Assembly: GCA_016212005.1 (NCBI GenBank)
Contig: JACRHP010000079.1
Span: 1 to 49,244 of the forward strand
DNA: 49,244 bases
From: Candidatus Omnitrophota bacterium
Lineage (GTDB): Bacteria > Omnitrophota > Gorgyraeia > Zapsychrales > Zapsychraceae
Reading direction: 5' to 3'
Both the position numbers and the translations under genes were made by a program. Of the stretch, positions 1 through 8,779 are shown one piece after another (position 1 is the stretch's first letter; each line of letters opens with the position of its first letter). The notes beneath the pieces are model-generated. The model did no database searches. It was not told the DNA's origin and saw nothing but the letters and a program-made list of their open reading frames with translations.

Positions 1-84
1 GAGAATTCATGCATAAAATTGGAAAAATGTTCCAAATTTGCCCTAAAAATGGGGCACCCAACTAAAGGTTATAATTTTTATTTT

Positions 85-118
85 CTCGACGATGACTCTT
101 TGCAAAGAATCGTTTTTT
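85..118 (+). terminator. Hairpin followed by a T run upstream of the polyprotein
   Basis: A stem made of CGAT and TCTTT on the left pairs with AAAGA and ATCG on the right with a small bulge, and is followed directly by six T residues. This has the form of a Rho-independent terminator for a gene left of the window, or an attenuator in the polyprotein leader. A TATAAT-like box lies just upstream at 70-75 but has no convincing -35 partner. Weak call. Confidence 0.3.
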
Positions 119-150
119 CAAAAAAGTGACGAAGTCAGGAGGGTTTCACG

Positions 151-3100
151 ATGACGATCGCCGGTATTTCCTCAAAGCGTAAAACTATCGCCTACCGTAT
201 TTTTTCCGGGTTTGTCGCGTTCACATTTATTTTTAGTCTTATTTTGCCGCCGGGCTATGCCCAGATGGTTCCGCAAACTATTTTGAATTTACCCGTGCCG
301 GGCACGATGGTTTCTGTGAGCGCCGGGTTTGCACCGCTTCTGGTCAAAGGCATCACCATCCATCCTGACAACCCGCTGCGGTTTGATTTCATCGTCGATC
401 CCGGCCAGAGCGGCTTGGAGGGTGAACAATTGCGGAGTGAATCCACGCGGCTTATCAAATATTTCCTCGCCTCATTAACGGTTCCGGAAGACGAGCTTTG
501 GGTCAACCTTTCGCCGTATGAAAAAGACCGGATGATCTCCGGCACGCTGGGCGAGACCGAAATGGGCCGCGACATGCTGGCCCAGGATTATATCCTCAAG
601 CAGCTGACAGCGTCCTTGATGTATCCGGAAAAAGAATTAGGCAAGAAATTCTGGGATAAGATTTATCAACAGGCCAGGGAAAAATACGGCACGACGGAAA
701 TCCCGGTCAATACTTTTAACAAGGTCTGGATCGTGCCGCAGAAGGCCGTCGTTTACCAACACGGCAACAGCGCGCTGGTGGTGGAGAGCCGGCTGCGAGT
801 TATGTTAGAACAGGATTACCTCGCAGCGTCACAAGGTCACCAAGTCACAAAGTCACCAGATGGTGACCTGGTGACAGGTGACGGGGTGACCACAAATATT
901 ATTCGTGAGATCATTATTCCCGCCATCGAAAAGGAAGTCAATACGGGGGAGACGTTCACCATGTTGCGCCAGATCTACAATTCCATGATCCTGGCGGCTT
1001 GGTATAAACAGAATTTAAAGGAAAGCCTTTTGGGTCAGGTTTATGTCAATCAGGCCAAGACCAAGGGGGTGGATGTCGCCGACAAAGAAGTCAATCAGAA
1101 GATCTACGCCCAGTATCTGGAGGCGTTCAAAAGGGGTGTCTACAATTATATAAAGGAAGACTACGACCCGGCCAGCCAGAATGTCATCCCGCGCAAATAT
1201 TTCTCCGGTGGAGTGAGTGCCAGTCCGGTATTTAAAATGGACAAAGGTGTTTTGCGGGTACAGCAAGTCACGGCCTTCACATTTCTTGCGCGCGCTAAAG
1301 GGAATTTATTTAATGAGACGGTAGATTTCCTGGAGCATTCGGGGCGTAATGAAAAAGCCATCGCGGAAGCCCAAGAGAAGGCCCTTGCGAAACGTGCGGC
1401 AGCGAATTTAGAGGAAGCCGATCAAATCATCAACGAGACATTTGCCCGCGGGACACAAGAGCCGGTCGCCCTTGCCGCCTCACCGGTGACGCGTAAAGAA
1501 TTATTAGAAAGCATAAAAGCGGTAGAAAAGTTATCCATTTATGAATCAAAAACAGAGGGTGCTGAAGAATGGTTCCGGGAATCATTCAGGCAAATATTGG
1601 ATGATGCCCGGACGATAGGACATGGGGGGTTACCGTTTACCTTGTCCCGGACAGTTGCCCGCATGCGGGAAAATGCCGGTCCCGTGTTTGCGGCGTTATT
1701 ACGGGATGGCAAAGTGGGCGGGTTGAGCGTGGATGATAAAAAGCGGATCACCAAAGCCCTGGAGGCGTTTATTACGACGTCGCAGAAATATCCGGGAATT
1801 CGGGAGGGGGGAACAATTTTCGTCTCCTCGCCGGTATTAGTGGATGGGAAGTCGCCCGCGGAATCTTTTCGATTGGCCGGATTGAATGATGATTTTGTCA
1901 AAATCGCTTCCGGGATGGTTGGATTGTCTCCCGATTTGCGAGGAATTCTCGAAGACAATACGATTCGTAACAGGGCACAGGCAATTGTCAGCCAGCTGGT
2001 GCGGAATTTGCAGGGGAATGCTGATATCCGCGAAATCAAGGTGCTGGGAGAAAGCCTGCCAGGGACAGAGAAAGCCTCCGGAGATTACAAGGTGGCCATT
2101 ATGCAGGATGATTTTGCCGTCGAAAAGAAATCCAAGATAGGCGTGGGGACATTTTTAGGAATTTATAAGGGCGAAGGATTGATCGGCGCGCTCTTTTTTC
2201 TGAATGGCCCCATCACCACCCTGGCCGTAACTGACGGCAAGCAATTCGCCCACTACGCGTATGACGGAGAGCAATTCAGAACGCGTCCCAAGACGCGTCC
2301 CGGGACACTGGATTTAAGTCTTGCCACAGAGAATGAATCTCCTGTTTCCGTGGGAGGGGTTTATTCGGAATGGTCGAATTTGTTCCAAAAATATTATCAG
2401 GAAAATGGTCATGAGATCCCGGGCAGCCAGGACGCGGCCTTGAAAACCCGTTACAGCGGCGTTTTAGGCGAAGATGGCCTGGTACACGGAGCGACCGCGA
2501 CCAACCTTTATGAAATTCTTATCAATAACGGTCTTTTCAGTGAGATCGTAAGCCTGGAGGAAGCCAAAATATTGTCTCTTTTCCCGCAAGCGCTCGGCGG
2601 CAAGGCTTTGGTGATGACCATCGATGGGCCGAAAGCTCCCGGCGATATTAGAGATATTCAAAAAGTCAGAGGTGTTGCCGGTGACAATTCGGCCGTGCAG
2701 CTTTTTTTGGGCAACCGGGGCGCTGTCGGGAAATTATGGGATTTTTTTGAAACCAATAAAGCATTGTATGTCCCAAAGCACTTTTTCCCCCGCATTGCGC
2801 CAACTTTAAAACAGGGCAGCGATGCCGTTACCCACTCCTCGGAAAAGATGGAAGATTTCCTTAACGAAAGAGTTCCTGCGGACATGGGAAACAGGGCAGA
2901 TGTTATTGACGCGATCAAGATCGCTGCCGAAGTCGCCAAGAAAGTAGGTCCATTGTATGTCGAGGGAGCCCGCCCGACCGGCGAGATCGATTCGGGGGGA
3001 GCCAAGGAATTGGCGATCGATAAAAAGACCGATCAGTTATTGATCGACGCCTTCGCGGGGAAGGTAGGCGCCTATTATTCGGAAGACAGGGGGTTGGTGC

Positions 3101-6100
3101 GCGATTTTCGGGGGAAGCCGGGGTCGCAATTGCAGGTGACCGCCGATGCTTTGGATGGGAGCAGCAGAGTAGAGGCCAATGGCGGCGCGGGGTCGATACT
3201 TAGTTTTAGAAGAGCGCTTTTGGCTACCTCGATAGAAAAGCAGAGCGGCCGGGAGATCATTGCCTCTATGCTCGTTGCTCACGGCATAACGCCCAAGATC
3301 ATTATTGCTATTGAAGGCATGGGGGCGCATGAATTTGTTTTTGATGAAGGCACGTTTTATCATTCCAGAGCGATCGATCTTGGAGGGCCCAAGGATGAAA
3401 CAAAAGGGCTTCGCATTGCTTTGGGGGGAACCCGCGCGGAATGGCCGAAAGGATTCCCGGAACTTGTTGATAAGTGGGTGGAAGTAGTAGATGCCATGCC
3501 CGGGTATAGCGGGGCCTTTGTCACGGATATTTTTGGGATTATTGATCATATCATGGACGGCGGCCTCGGGTTTTTTGCCCAAGCGAGAGACAAATTAAGA
3601 GTAAAATCGGAAATTCAGCCGGTCGCCCATTTGATCAGGGTCGCCGGAGGGGCGGATCTGACCTGGCTTCATAAAAAGAAGGGAAAAGCAGAAGGATTAA
3701 AAACATCGCTGGATGCCGGTCTTACTCCCGAACCGGAACCCGGTAAACAGCAAAAGGGCCCCAGCGCGTTTGGAGATAAAACAACGATCGCGGTCATGGA
3801 TGCCGTCCTTGCCGCCGCCTCGCCGGTGGTGGCTTCTGAAAAACACCTTAATCCCGCGGGCCGGGAGGTAATTAAAATCATTAACTCTATTGTCCAGAGT
3901 GAGCAGCCCGGTATAGACAATTTGAAGATTTTAAATCAGCTTGGAGAGAAAATAGCTCTTTTGCAGCCGCGCCGAAAAGCCAGCGCTATTTTTAGCGGTT
4001 TTGATGAGATAGAAAAAGGGGTGGTTATTGCTGTTCAGACCAGGACAAGTCAGGGGAAGCTGGCTTTCCCTGACGCTATGGAATACGTGGCTTACGCGGC
4101 CCTTAATCCGGAAGAAACAAAGATCGCCGATGCATTGCTGCGTCCAGAAGACAAAGAAAATTATTTTACAAAAGCTCTGGAGGCGGTGCAAAAAAGCAGG
4201 CAAGTCAAGTCCTCCTCGCCGGTGGGGCTTCCGGAAGGGCGTTGGGAACATTGGGCACAGACGGCCGTTACGATGGATGATTTGAACGTCGATATATTCC
4301 GGGATTACGATTATCGGAATGTCGGGCCTGTTTTAAAGCCGGAGATCGTGTTTCGCTTGGGGCTCGTCTGGGCCGGCATGGCCATTAAAAAAGCAGAACG
4401 GGCCGGGATTACCAGCCGTACGGTATTGATCGCTAAAGATGCGCGGAAAATTGAGCCTGAATTGGAGGACGCTTTGGTCGCGGCTTTAAGGTATCGCGGC
4501 TTAAATGTTGTTTATGTGGCCAAAGACACGCCGAATGCTGTCACTTCCTATTCCTGGGCGGTTCAGCAGTTTAAGCCGTTGATGAGTATTTTTAATACGG
4601 CGAGCCATCTGTCGAAAAAGGAAGGTGTCATCGTGCGCGGTTTTAAGGTGGCCATGTTGAATAAATTGGGCGGGAACATCCAGAGCATGACGACAGAGGA
4701 GATTAAAGGTGAATCGCTTCAGGTGATGAAGGATATTATCGCGCACCCGGGGAAAATCGCGGAAATGGAGGCGCCTCAAAAGGGGACGTTCATGGCGGAA
4801 AACATCGATGCAAATGTGATCCGGTTTAATACCTTGATCGGGAAGGTCGCGGCCGCCAAAGGGTCTCTTTATGAGCTGGGAAAAGCTATTAAGGAAAGCG
4901 AAAATCCTGTCGCTGTTCTGGAACAATTTGAGGCAAGATATCGTGACGTTCCATTGCCTTTGAAGGGAATGAGGGTCGTGGTGGACGGATCTCATACACC
5001 CAGCGGAATGCTGACGGCCAGGACTTTCGCGAACTTAGGCGCCGAGGTTGTTAGCATTAATGAGGACATACAAGAGATCTCCGGAGAACACAAGGCAGAC
5101 CCGTCCGTTAAGGCCAATCTTAAAGAATTGGAAGACATAATCGTCGAAGTGGGGTCCGACTTTGGCATGGCGTTCGATCTCGACGGGGACAGAGGTCTTG
5201 TTGATGTGCCGCAAAGATTTTACACAACGCCTGAAGTTAGATTCCAGGATTTGGCCCCGGATAATATGATTGTTATTTTATCGCCCTCTTTGAAAAATGA
5301 TTGGGGATATAATTTAGAGGGAAGGCGGTATGGAGTTATCCGGGATGTTTTGGGGACACACGGGGTCAATGACAGGGTGAAAGAATTAGGCATGGAATTT
5401 TATCAGACCGACGCGGGATATGTCTTCTTGAAAGCGAAAAAAGAAGAAAAAGAGAAGGAAGGCGTTATTTTTCCGATGTATGGAGAGCGCTCGGGACATA
5501 TTTGGCTGCATGTAACGGGAGAAATTGAGAACCCGCTTGCCGTCAACGTCCTTTTTGCGGTTTTGGCAAGAAAAGAAAAGAAAGAGTTTTTTGACAGGAG
5601 GGTTAGAGGAATGAATATGGAAGGCCAGACCATCAGGCCTATTGTGGAGGTGGTAAGGGCCAGGGAAATTCCTTACGGTCAATCTCCGCGGTTTCAACCT
5701 CTATTCCATCCGGAATTGCTGAAAATACTTTCACAAGACGCCCGTAATACGACAGGGTGGCGTTATGATCCGCAGGCAAAAGAGCAGAAAAATCCGCCCC
5801 AGGCCATCATCGCGCTGGGCAAAGATCTTGCTATTAAGATGCTAAAGGAAGAATTTACTCCAGGAAAATCTTATATTACACCTACCGGAACGCTTGTCGT
5901 CAAAGAGGTTAAAGACTACCTGGATGAAAGGGAGCATTTATACCGTTTTATAGATATTGCATTTGAAAAGGATGGTCGATTTATCGGGCGCTTTGTTTTT
6001 CGAGCGTCATCGAACGATCCATCCTTTGTGGCTTCTTATGAAACACCCATCATATTAAAAGACGTTGAACTCAACCAGATACAAAGGTCATCCATTACCG

Positions 6101-6681
6101 GTGTTGTAATTGATTTTCTCGTCTCGAAACAGTTGGCGGTTATCACTCAAAATGATATGAAAAATTTATTTCCGCGTTTAACTGAAGCGGAAGTCGAAAA
6201 TGTGCATGAGAAGGCTAACCTTTCATTTGCAGAAGGTGATTACGAGCGATATAAGGCCGCCGCTTCCCCCATTCAAGATAGGGGAGGGGAAGAAGATGCT
6301 GTACCATTTAATGAAATCCAGCTCACTTCTTCTTTACCGATTCCGGAGGACGAGGGTCTGATTTTGTGGGCTGAAGGGTTGGCTCCAAGCCGTGAAAAAT
6401 TACTGGAGCCGATAAAAGACATGGCGGTATTTGATTCCGAGGACGAGGAGTGGAAGTTTTTACCCGGCGGCCGCGCCATATTCGATGAATGGGGCAAGCG
6501 CTGGTTGCAGGACCATATAGGGAATATCACAGTCGAAGAGGATGTCCAGCAAGAGGCTACCTTTATTTTAAATGATTTGCAGTCAGCCGTCTCCTCGCCG
6601 ATGGCTGAAACAGTCACCAGTCACCAGTCACCAGAATGGGTTCTGCGAGCGACGGGTTTGTCAAAGGTGGTATCGACTTGA
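151..6681 (+). CDS. Giant exported polyprotein: N-terminal conserved region, class I FBPase-like domain, phosphohexomutase-like domain
   Basis: A 2176-residue protein with an AGGAGG ribosome site about 8 bases before its ATG and an N-terminal hydrophobic segment (residues about 18-38) that looks like a signal peptide. Residues about 40-440 form a region I recall only from Omnitrophota proteins. Residues about 900-1185 resemble class I fructose-1,6-bisphosphatase: DALDGSS at 999-1005, a YSGAF motif near 1119, and KLRV...VAHLIRVAGG near 1147-1165. Residues about 1360-1900 resemble phosphoglucomutase/phosphomannomutase: TASH with the presumed phosphoserine at 1485, the metal loop DLDGDR at 1676-1681, and the sugar loop GERSGH at 1778-1783. 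The motif S-[ST]-P-V/I/M recurs at 444, 559, 1224, 1356, 2039 and 2148, close to domain borders. The natural C-terminus seems to continue in another frame after 6634. Whether the enzymes are active, and where they act, is not shown by the sequence. Confidence 0.85.
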   Translation: MTIAGISSKRKTIAYRIFSGFVAFTFIFSLILPPGYAQMVPQTILNLPVPGTMVSVSAGFAPLLVKGITIHPDNPLRFDFIVDPGQSGLEGEQLRSESTRLIKYFLASLTVPEDELWVNLSPYEKDRMISGTLGETEMGRDMLAQDYILKQLTASLMYPEKELGKKFWDKIYQQAREKYGTTEIPVNTFNKVWIVPQKAVVYQHGNSALVVESRLRVMLEQDYLAASQGHQVTKSPDGDLVTGDGVTTNIIREIIIPAIEKEVNTGETFTMLRQIYNSMILAAWYKQNLKESLLGQVYVNQAKTKGVDVADKEVNQKIYAQYLEAFKRGVYNYIKEDYDPASQNVIPRKYFSGGVSASPVFKMDKGVLRVQQVTAFTFLARAKGNLFNETVDFLEHSGRNEKAIAEAQEKALAKRAAANLEEADQIINETFARGTQEPVALAASPVTRKELLESIKAVEKLSIYESKTEGAEEWFRESFRQILDDARTIGHGGLPFTLSRTVARMRENAGPVFAALLRDGKVGGLSVDDKKRITKALEAFITTSQKYPGIREGGTIFVSSPVLVDGKSPAESFRLAGLNDDFVKIASGMVGLSPDLRGILEDNTIRNRAQAIVSQLVRNLQGNADIREIKVLGESLPGTEKASGDYKVAIMQDDFAVEKKSKIGVGTFLGIYKGEGLIGALFFLNGPITTLAVTDGKQFAHYAYDGEQFRTRPKTRPGTLDLSLATENESPVSVGGVYSEWSNLFQKYYQENGHEIPGSQDAALKTRYSGVLGEDGLVHGATATNLYEILINNGLFSEIVSLEEAKILSLFPQALGGKALVMTIDGPKAPGDIRDIQKVRGVAGDNSAVQLFLGNRGAVGKLWDFFETNKALYVPKHFFPRIAPTLKQGSDAVTHSSEKMEDFLNERVPADMGNRADVIDAIKIAAEVAKKVGPLYVEGARPTGEIDSGGAKELAIDKKTDQLLIDAFAGKVGAYYSEDRGLVRDFRGKPGSQLQVTADALDGSSRVEANGGAGSILSFRRALLATSIEKQSGREIIASMLVAHGITPKIIIAIEGMGAHEFVFDEGTFYHSRAIDLGGPKDETKGLRIALGGTRAEWPKGFPELVDKWVEVVDAMPGYSGAFVTDIFGIIDHIMDGGLGFFAQARDKLRVKSEIQPVAHLIRVAGGADLTWLHKKKGKAEGLKTSLDAGLTPEPEPGKQQKGPSAFGDKTTIAVMDAVLAAASPVVASEKHLNPAGREVIKIINSIVQSEQPGIDNLKILNQLGEKIALLQPRRKASAIFSGFDEIEKGVVIAVQTRTSQGKLAFPDAMEYVAYAALNPEETKIADALLRPEDKENYFTKALEAVQKSRQVKSSSPVGLPEGRWEHWAQTAVTMDDLNVDIFRDYDYRNVGPVLKPEIVFRLGLVWAGMAIKKAERAGITSRTVLIAKDARKIEPELEDALVAALRYRGLNVVYVAKDTPNAVTSYSWAVQQFKPLMSIFNTASHLSKKEGVIVRGFKVAMLNKLGGNIQSMTTEEIKGESLQVMKDIIAHPGKIAEMEAPQKGTFMAENIDANVIRFNTLIGKVAAAKGSLYELGKAIKESENPVAVLEQFEARYRDVPLPLKGMRVVVDGSHTPSGMLTARTFANLGAEVVSINEDIQEISGEHKADPSVKANLKELEDIIVEVGSDFGMAFDLDGDRGLVDVPQRFYTTPEVRFQDLAPDNMIVILSPSLKNDWGYNLEGRRYGVIRDVLGTHGVNDRVKELGMEFYQTDAGYVFLKAKKEEKEKEGVIFPMYGERSGHIWLHVTGEIENPLAVNVLFAVLARKEKKEFFDRRVRGMNMEGQTIRPIVEVVRAREIPYGQSPRFQPLFHPELLKILSQDARNTTGWRYDPQAKEQKNPPQAIIALGKDLAIKMLKEEFTPGKSYITPTGTLVVKEVKDYLDEREHLYRFIDIAFEKDGRFIGRFVFRASSNDPSFVASYETPIILKDVELNQIQRSSITGVVIDFLVSKQLAVITQNDMKNLFPRLTEAEVENVHEKANLSFAEGDYERYKAAASPIQDRGGEEDAVPFNEIQLTSSLPIPEDEGLILWAEGLAPSREKLLEPIKDMAVFDSEDEEWKFLPGGRAIFDEWGKRWLQDHIGNITVEEDVQQEATFILNDLQSAVSSPMAETVTSHQSPEWVLRATGLSKVVST
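826..894. repeat. GTCAC-family palindromic repeat inside the polyprotein gene
   Basis: Left arm: four GTCAC units spaced 8 bases apart. Right arm: four GTGAC units. The arms are inverted copies. The repeat is read through in frame and adds a run of about 22 residues (QGHQVTKSPDGDLVTGDGVT) to the N-terminal region at about residues 227-248. The same kind of repeat fills several intergenic gaps downstream. Confidence 0.85.
6611..6634 (+). repeat. Three 7-bp CAGTCAC tandem units at the end of the polyprotein frame
   Basis: CAGTCAC occurs at 6611-6617, 6618-6624 and 6625-6631, followed by CAG. Because the unit is 7 bases, gain or loss of a unit changes the reading frame. The polyprotein frame ends 47 bases later, while a conserved-looking tail lies in a different frame just after the repeat. 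Confidence 0.85.
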
Positions 6682-6923
6682 ATCCCGCGTTGTTGGACCT
6701 GCAGATCAAGCGCGACGCGAATTTTGTGCCGCTCCCGTTGCCGCAGCAGCCGATCCAGCAAATGCATATCGACGGGTTTATCCCGGTCATCATCAATATC
6801 CAGCCGGTGACGAACTTGCCGTTGCTATTGGGAATCGCGGATGAAGAAAAACCTGCTGGCGCGGCGGATGCTAGTTCACAAACAGCACCGATGACATTAG
6901 GATTTGCCCGAGAGGATTAAATC
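6635..6923 (+). pseudogene. Out-of-frame conserved C-terminal tail of the polyprotein
   Basis: Starting at the ATG at 6636 this frame encodes about 94 residues including KGGIDLNPALLDLQIKRDA, then PLPLPQQP and GFIPVIINIQPVTNLPLLLG. I recall a 'GGIDxNPxxLxLQIKRDG ... PVTNLPLLLG' tail at the end of other large Omnitrophota proteins, always attached to a longer protein. It has no ribosome site of its own. It becomes continuous with the upstream frame if the 7-bp repeat has one or four units instead of three; with one unit the junction reads MAETVTRMGSASDG with no stop. I therefore read it as the frameshifted (or phase-variable) C-terminus and not as a separate gene. Confidence 0.7.
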
Positions 6924-6946
6924 CGAAATGCTTCGGATTTATGCAT

Positions 6947-8704
6947 TTATGTCCGCAAGAATTGTTTGTCTAGAAAAGACTCTGACAGCTCAATAACGGT
7001 CGGCCGGCCGTGGGGACACGTTAACGGATCCAGGCATTGGAGCAATTCATCGCGCAGGTGTTCGGCCTGTTGGGGTTTGAGCGCGTCGCCCGCCATGACC
7101 GACGAGCGGCAGGCCCGGCGGGCCAAGGCATCGTGGTCGCCGCGGCGCAGCGGGTCGCCGCCAAGGATGTATCTCACCGCTTTTTCGATATCCTTTAGAA
7201 ACGTCGGATAACTGTGTATCGCGACCGTTTCTTTGTCCCAGAGGTTGCTGTCAAGCCCGAGCACGTTCAGTTCTTCCTGGGATCTCTCCCAAACAAGCAT
7301 TTCCTGCACCGACAGCTTGATCAGGACGGGGCTCAAGAGCCGCTGGACTTCGACGCTGCCTTTGTTCATCTGCCGGATAAGCCGTTCGTAGGTGACCCGC
7401 TCGGCCGCGGCGTGCTGGTCAACGACCAGCAGGGACCGCAGATCCGCGTTCCTTGCCTGAAACAATAAATATTTGTTCAACGCCGCCCCAACATAAATCG
7501 CGCCGGATAATTTGTCCTGGAGGTTTTCCTGCCGATTTAATTCGGGGACAAAGAAATCCTGTTTTTCTCTCGTTGCCGCCGCCGCGGGGTAGGCGTAATC
7601 CCTGCCTTGGGCCGTTTCAAAAATCTCCGTCCCCATTAAGGCACGTTCGATGGTTTCTTCACTGTGCCGTAGGGAACGCAGATCTGCGTTCCCTGCCTGT
7701 TTCGTTTGTCCCGTCCCCAACAGCGTCTCCTCGCACAGTTGTCGCAGGATCGAACAGATCTTCTGTTCTTCGCGGATCTTCACCTCACGCTTGGCCGGAT
7801 GGATATTCACGTCGATCTCTTTTGCCGGAAGTTCGAGGGCAATGACAAATAGCGGATACAGATCCTCGGGCATGATGAGCCGGTACACTTGATTAAGATG
7901 GAACCCGATCGCCTTATTCTGCACCGGCCGGCCGTTGACGAAGATAAACTGCATGTCCCGGCGGGCGCGTTTGATGTTGATGTCTCCCAGGACCAGGAAT
8001 GCCTTTAATCCGTATTCCGGGAATTGGCCCCGCGCCTCGGTCAAATGGCGTTCATCGACATGAAGGATATGCGCCGCGCGGCTTTTCGCGTCGGGACAAG
8101 GCGCGACATCGACCAGGTCCCGGCCTTCATGGGTCAGCCGGAAGCGAATGTTGTTGTGAAACAGGGCGTAGGGGATGAAGGTGTTGAGTATCTGGTTGAT
8201 CTCGGTCGTGTCGGATTTAAGGAATTTGCGCCGGGCCGGGGTGTTGAAGAACAGTTCCTTGACTTCGATTTCGGTGCCATTGCCAGCCATGGCGCAGGGA
8301 CGCAGATCAAGTCGTTTCCCACCGCGCACATGGATTGACCATCCCTCGCGGGCGTCTTTGGCTTGGCTGCGCAAGGTGACATCCGCGATGGCGCCGATGG
8401 AATAAAGGGCCTCGCCGCGAAAACCCAACGATCGGATGTCGTAAAGGTCATCGGCCTTTTCGATCTTGCTGGTCGCGTGGCGGGAAAAGATTTTTTCCAG
8501 GTCGTCGCGTTCGATGCCGTGGCCGTTGTCTTTGATCTTGATCAGTGTTTTGCCGGCTTCTTGAAGGGAAACTTCGATCGCCTCCGCCCCGGCGTCGATG
8601 GCGTTCTCGACGAGTTCTTTGATGACGGAGGCGGGCCGTTCGATGACCTCGCCGGCGGCGATCTTGCTGATGACGTCTTCTTTGAGGATGTGGACTTTGG
8701 ACAT
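6947..8704 (-). CDS. mutL: DNA mismatch repair protein MutL (nicking-endonuclease type)
   Basis: A 585-residue GHKL ATPase that couples MutS mismatch recognition to strand removal. The N-terminal ATPase motifs are present: E33-N34 within VENAIDAGA, DNGHGIE, and RGEALYSI. The C-terminal domain has the endonuclease metal motif DQHAAAERVTYE starting at D429, matching DQHA(X)2E(X)4E, plus ACRSS and CPHGRP motifs. It should therefore nick DNA itself, as in organisms without MutH. The gene lies downstream of mutS on the same strand, separated only by a GTCAC repeat. Two short segments ending in NADLRSL, at about residues 338-345 and 418-425, are encoded by a palindromic DNA element and are not part of the normal family sequence. 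Confidence 0.97.
   Translation of the reverse strand: MSKVHILKEDVISKIAAGEVIERPASVIKELVENAIDAGAEAIEVSLQEAGKTLIKIKDNGHGIERDDLEKIFSRHATSKIEKADDLYDIRSLGFRGEALYSIGAIADVTLRSQAKDAREGWSIHVRGGKRLDLRPCAMAGNGTEIEVKELFFNTPARRKFLKSDTTEINQILNTFIPYALFHNNIRFRLTHEGRDLVDVAPCPDAKSRAAHILHVDERHLTEARGQFPEYGLKAFLVLGDINIKRARRDMQFIFVNGRPVQNKAIGFHLNQVYRLIMPEDLYPLFVIALELPAKEIDVNIHPAKREVKIREEQKICSILRQLCEETLLGTGQTKQAGNADLRSLRHSEETIERALMGTEIFETAQGRDYAYPAAAATREKQDFFVPELNRQENLQDKLSGAIYVGAALNKYLLFQARNADLRSLLVVDQHAAAERVTYERLIRQMNKGSVEVQRLLSPVLIKLSVQEMLVWERSQEELNVLGLDSNLWDKETVAIHSYPTFLKDIEKAVRYILGGDPLRRGDHDALARRACRSSVMAGDALKPQQAEHLRDELLQCLDPLTCPHGRPTVIELSESFLDKQFLRT
7431..7454. repeat. Decayed 24-bp palindrome inside mutL
   Basis: Same element as at 7671-7694 with three substitutions. 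It encodes NADLRSL immediately before the metal-binding LVVDQHA motif of MutL, in a position where the family normally has a short turn. Confidence 0.85.
7671..7694. repeat. Perfect 24-bp palindrome inside mutL
   Basis: AGGGAACGCAGA followed by its exact reverse complement. It is read in frame as GNADLRSL in the linker between the ATPase and C-terminal domains. Both copies are followed on the plus strand by GCCTG, which may be part of the element. Confidence 0.9.
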
Positions 8705-8708
8705 TGTG

Positions 8709-8779
8709 GAAAGTCACCATGTCACCAAGTCACAACGTCACCATGTTCTTGTGACCTTGTGACGGGTGACTTAGTGACC
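8709..8779. repeat. GTCAC-family palindromic repeat between mutS and mutL
   Basis: Four GTCAC units on the left and about four GTGAC units on the right around a short centre. It fills nearly the whole gap between the stop of mutS and the start of mutL and could form a long hairpin in the shared transcript. Confidence 0.85.
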
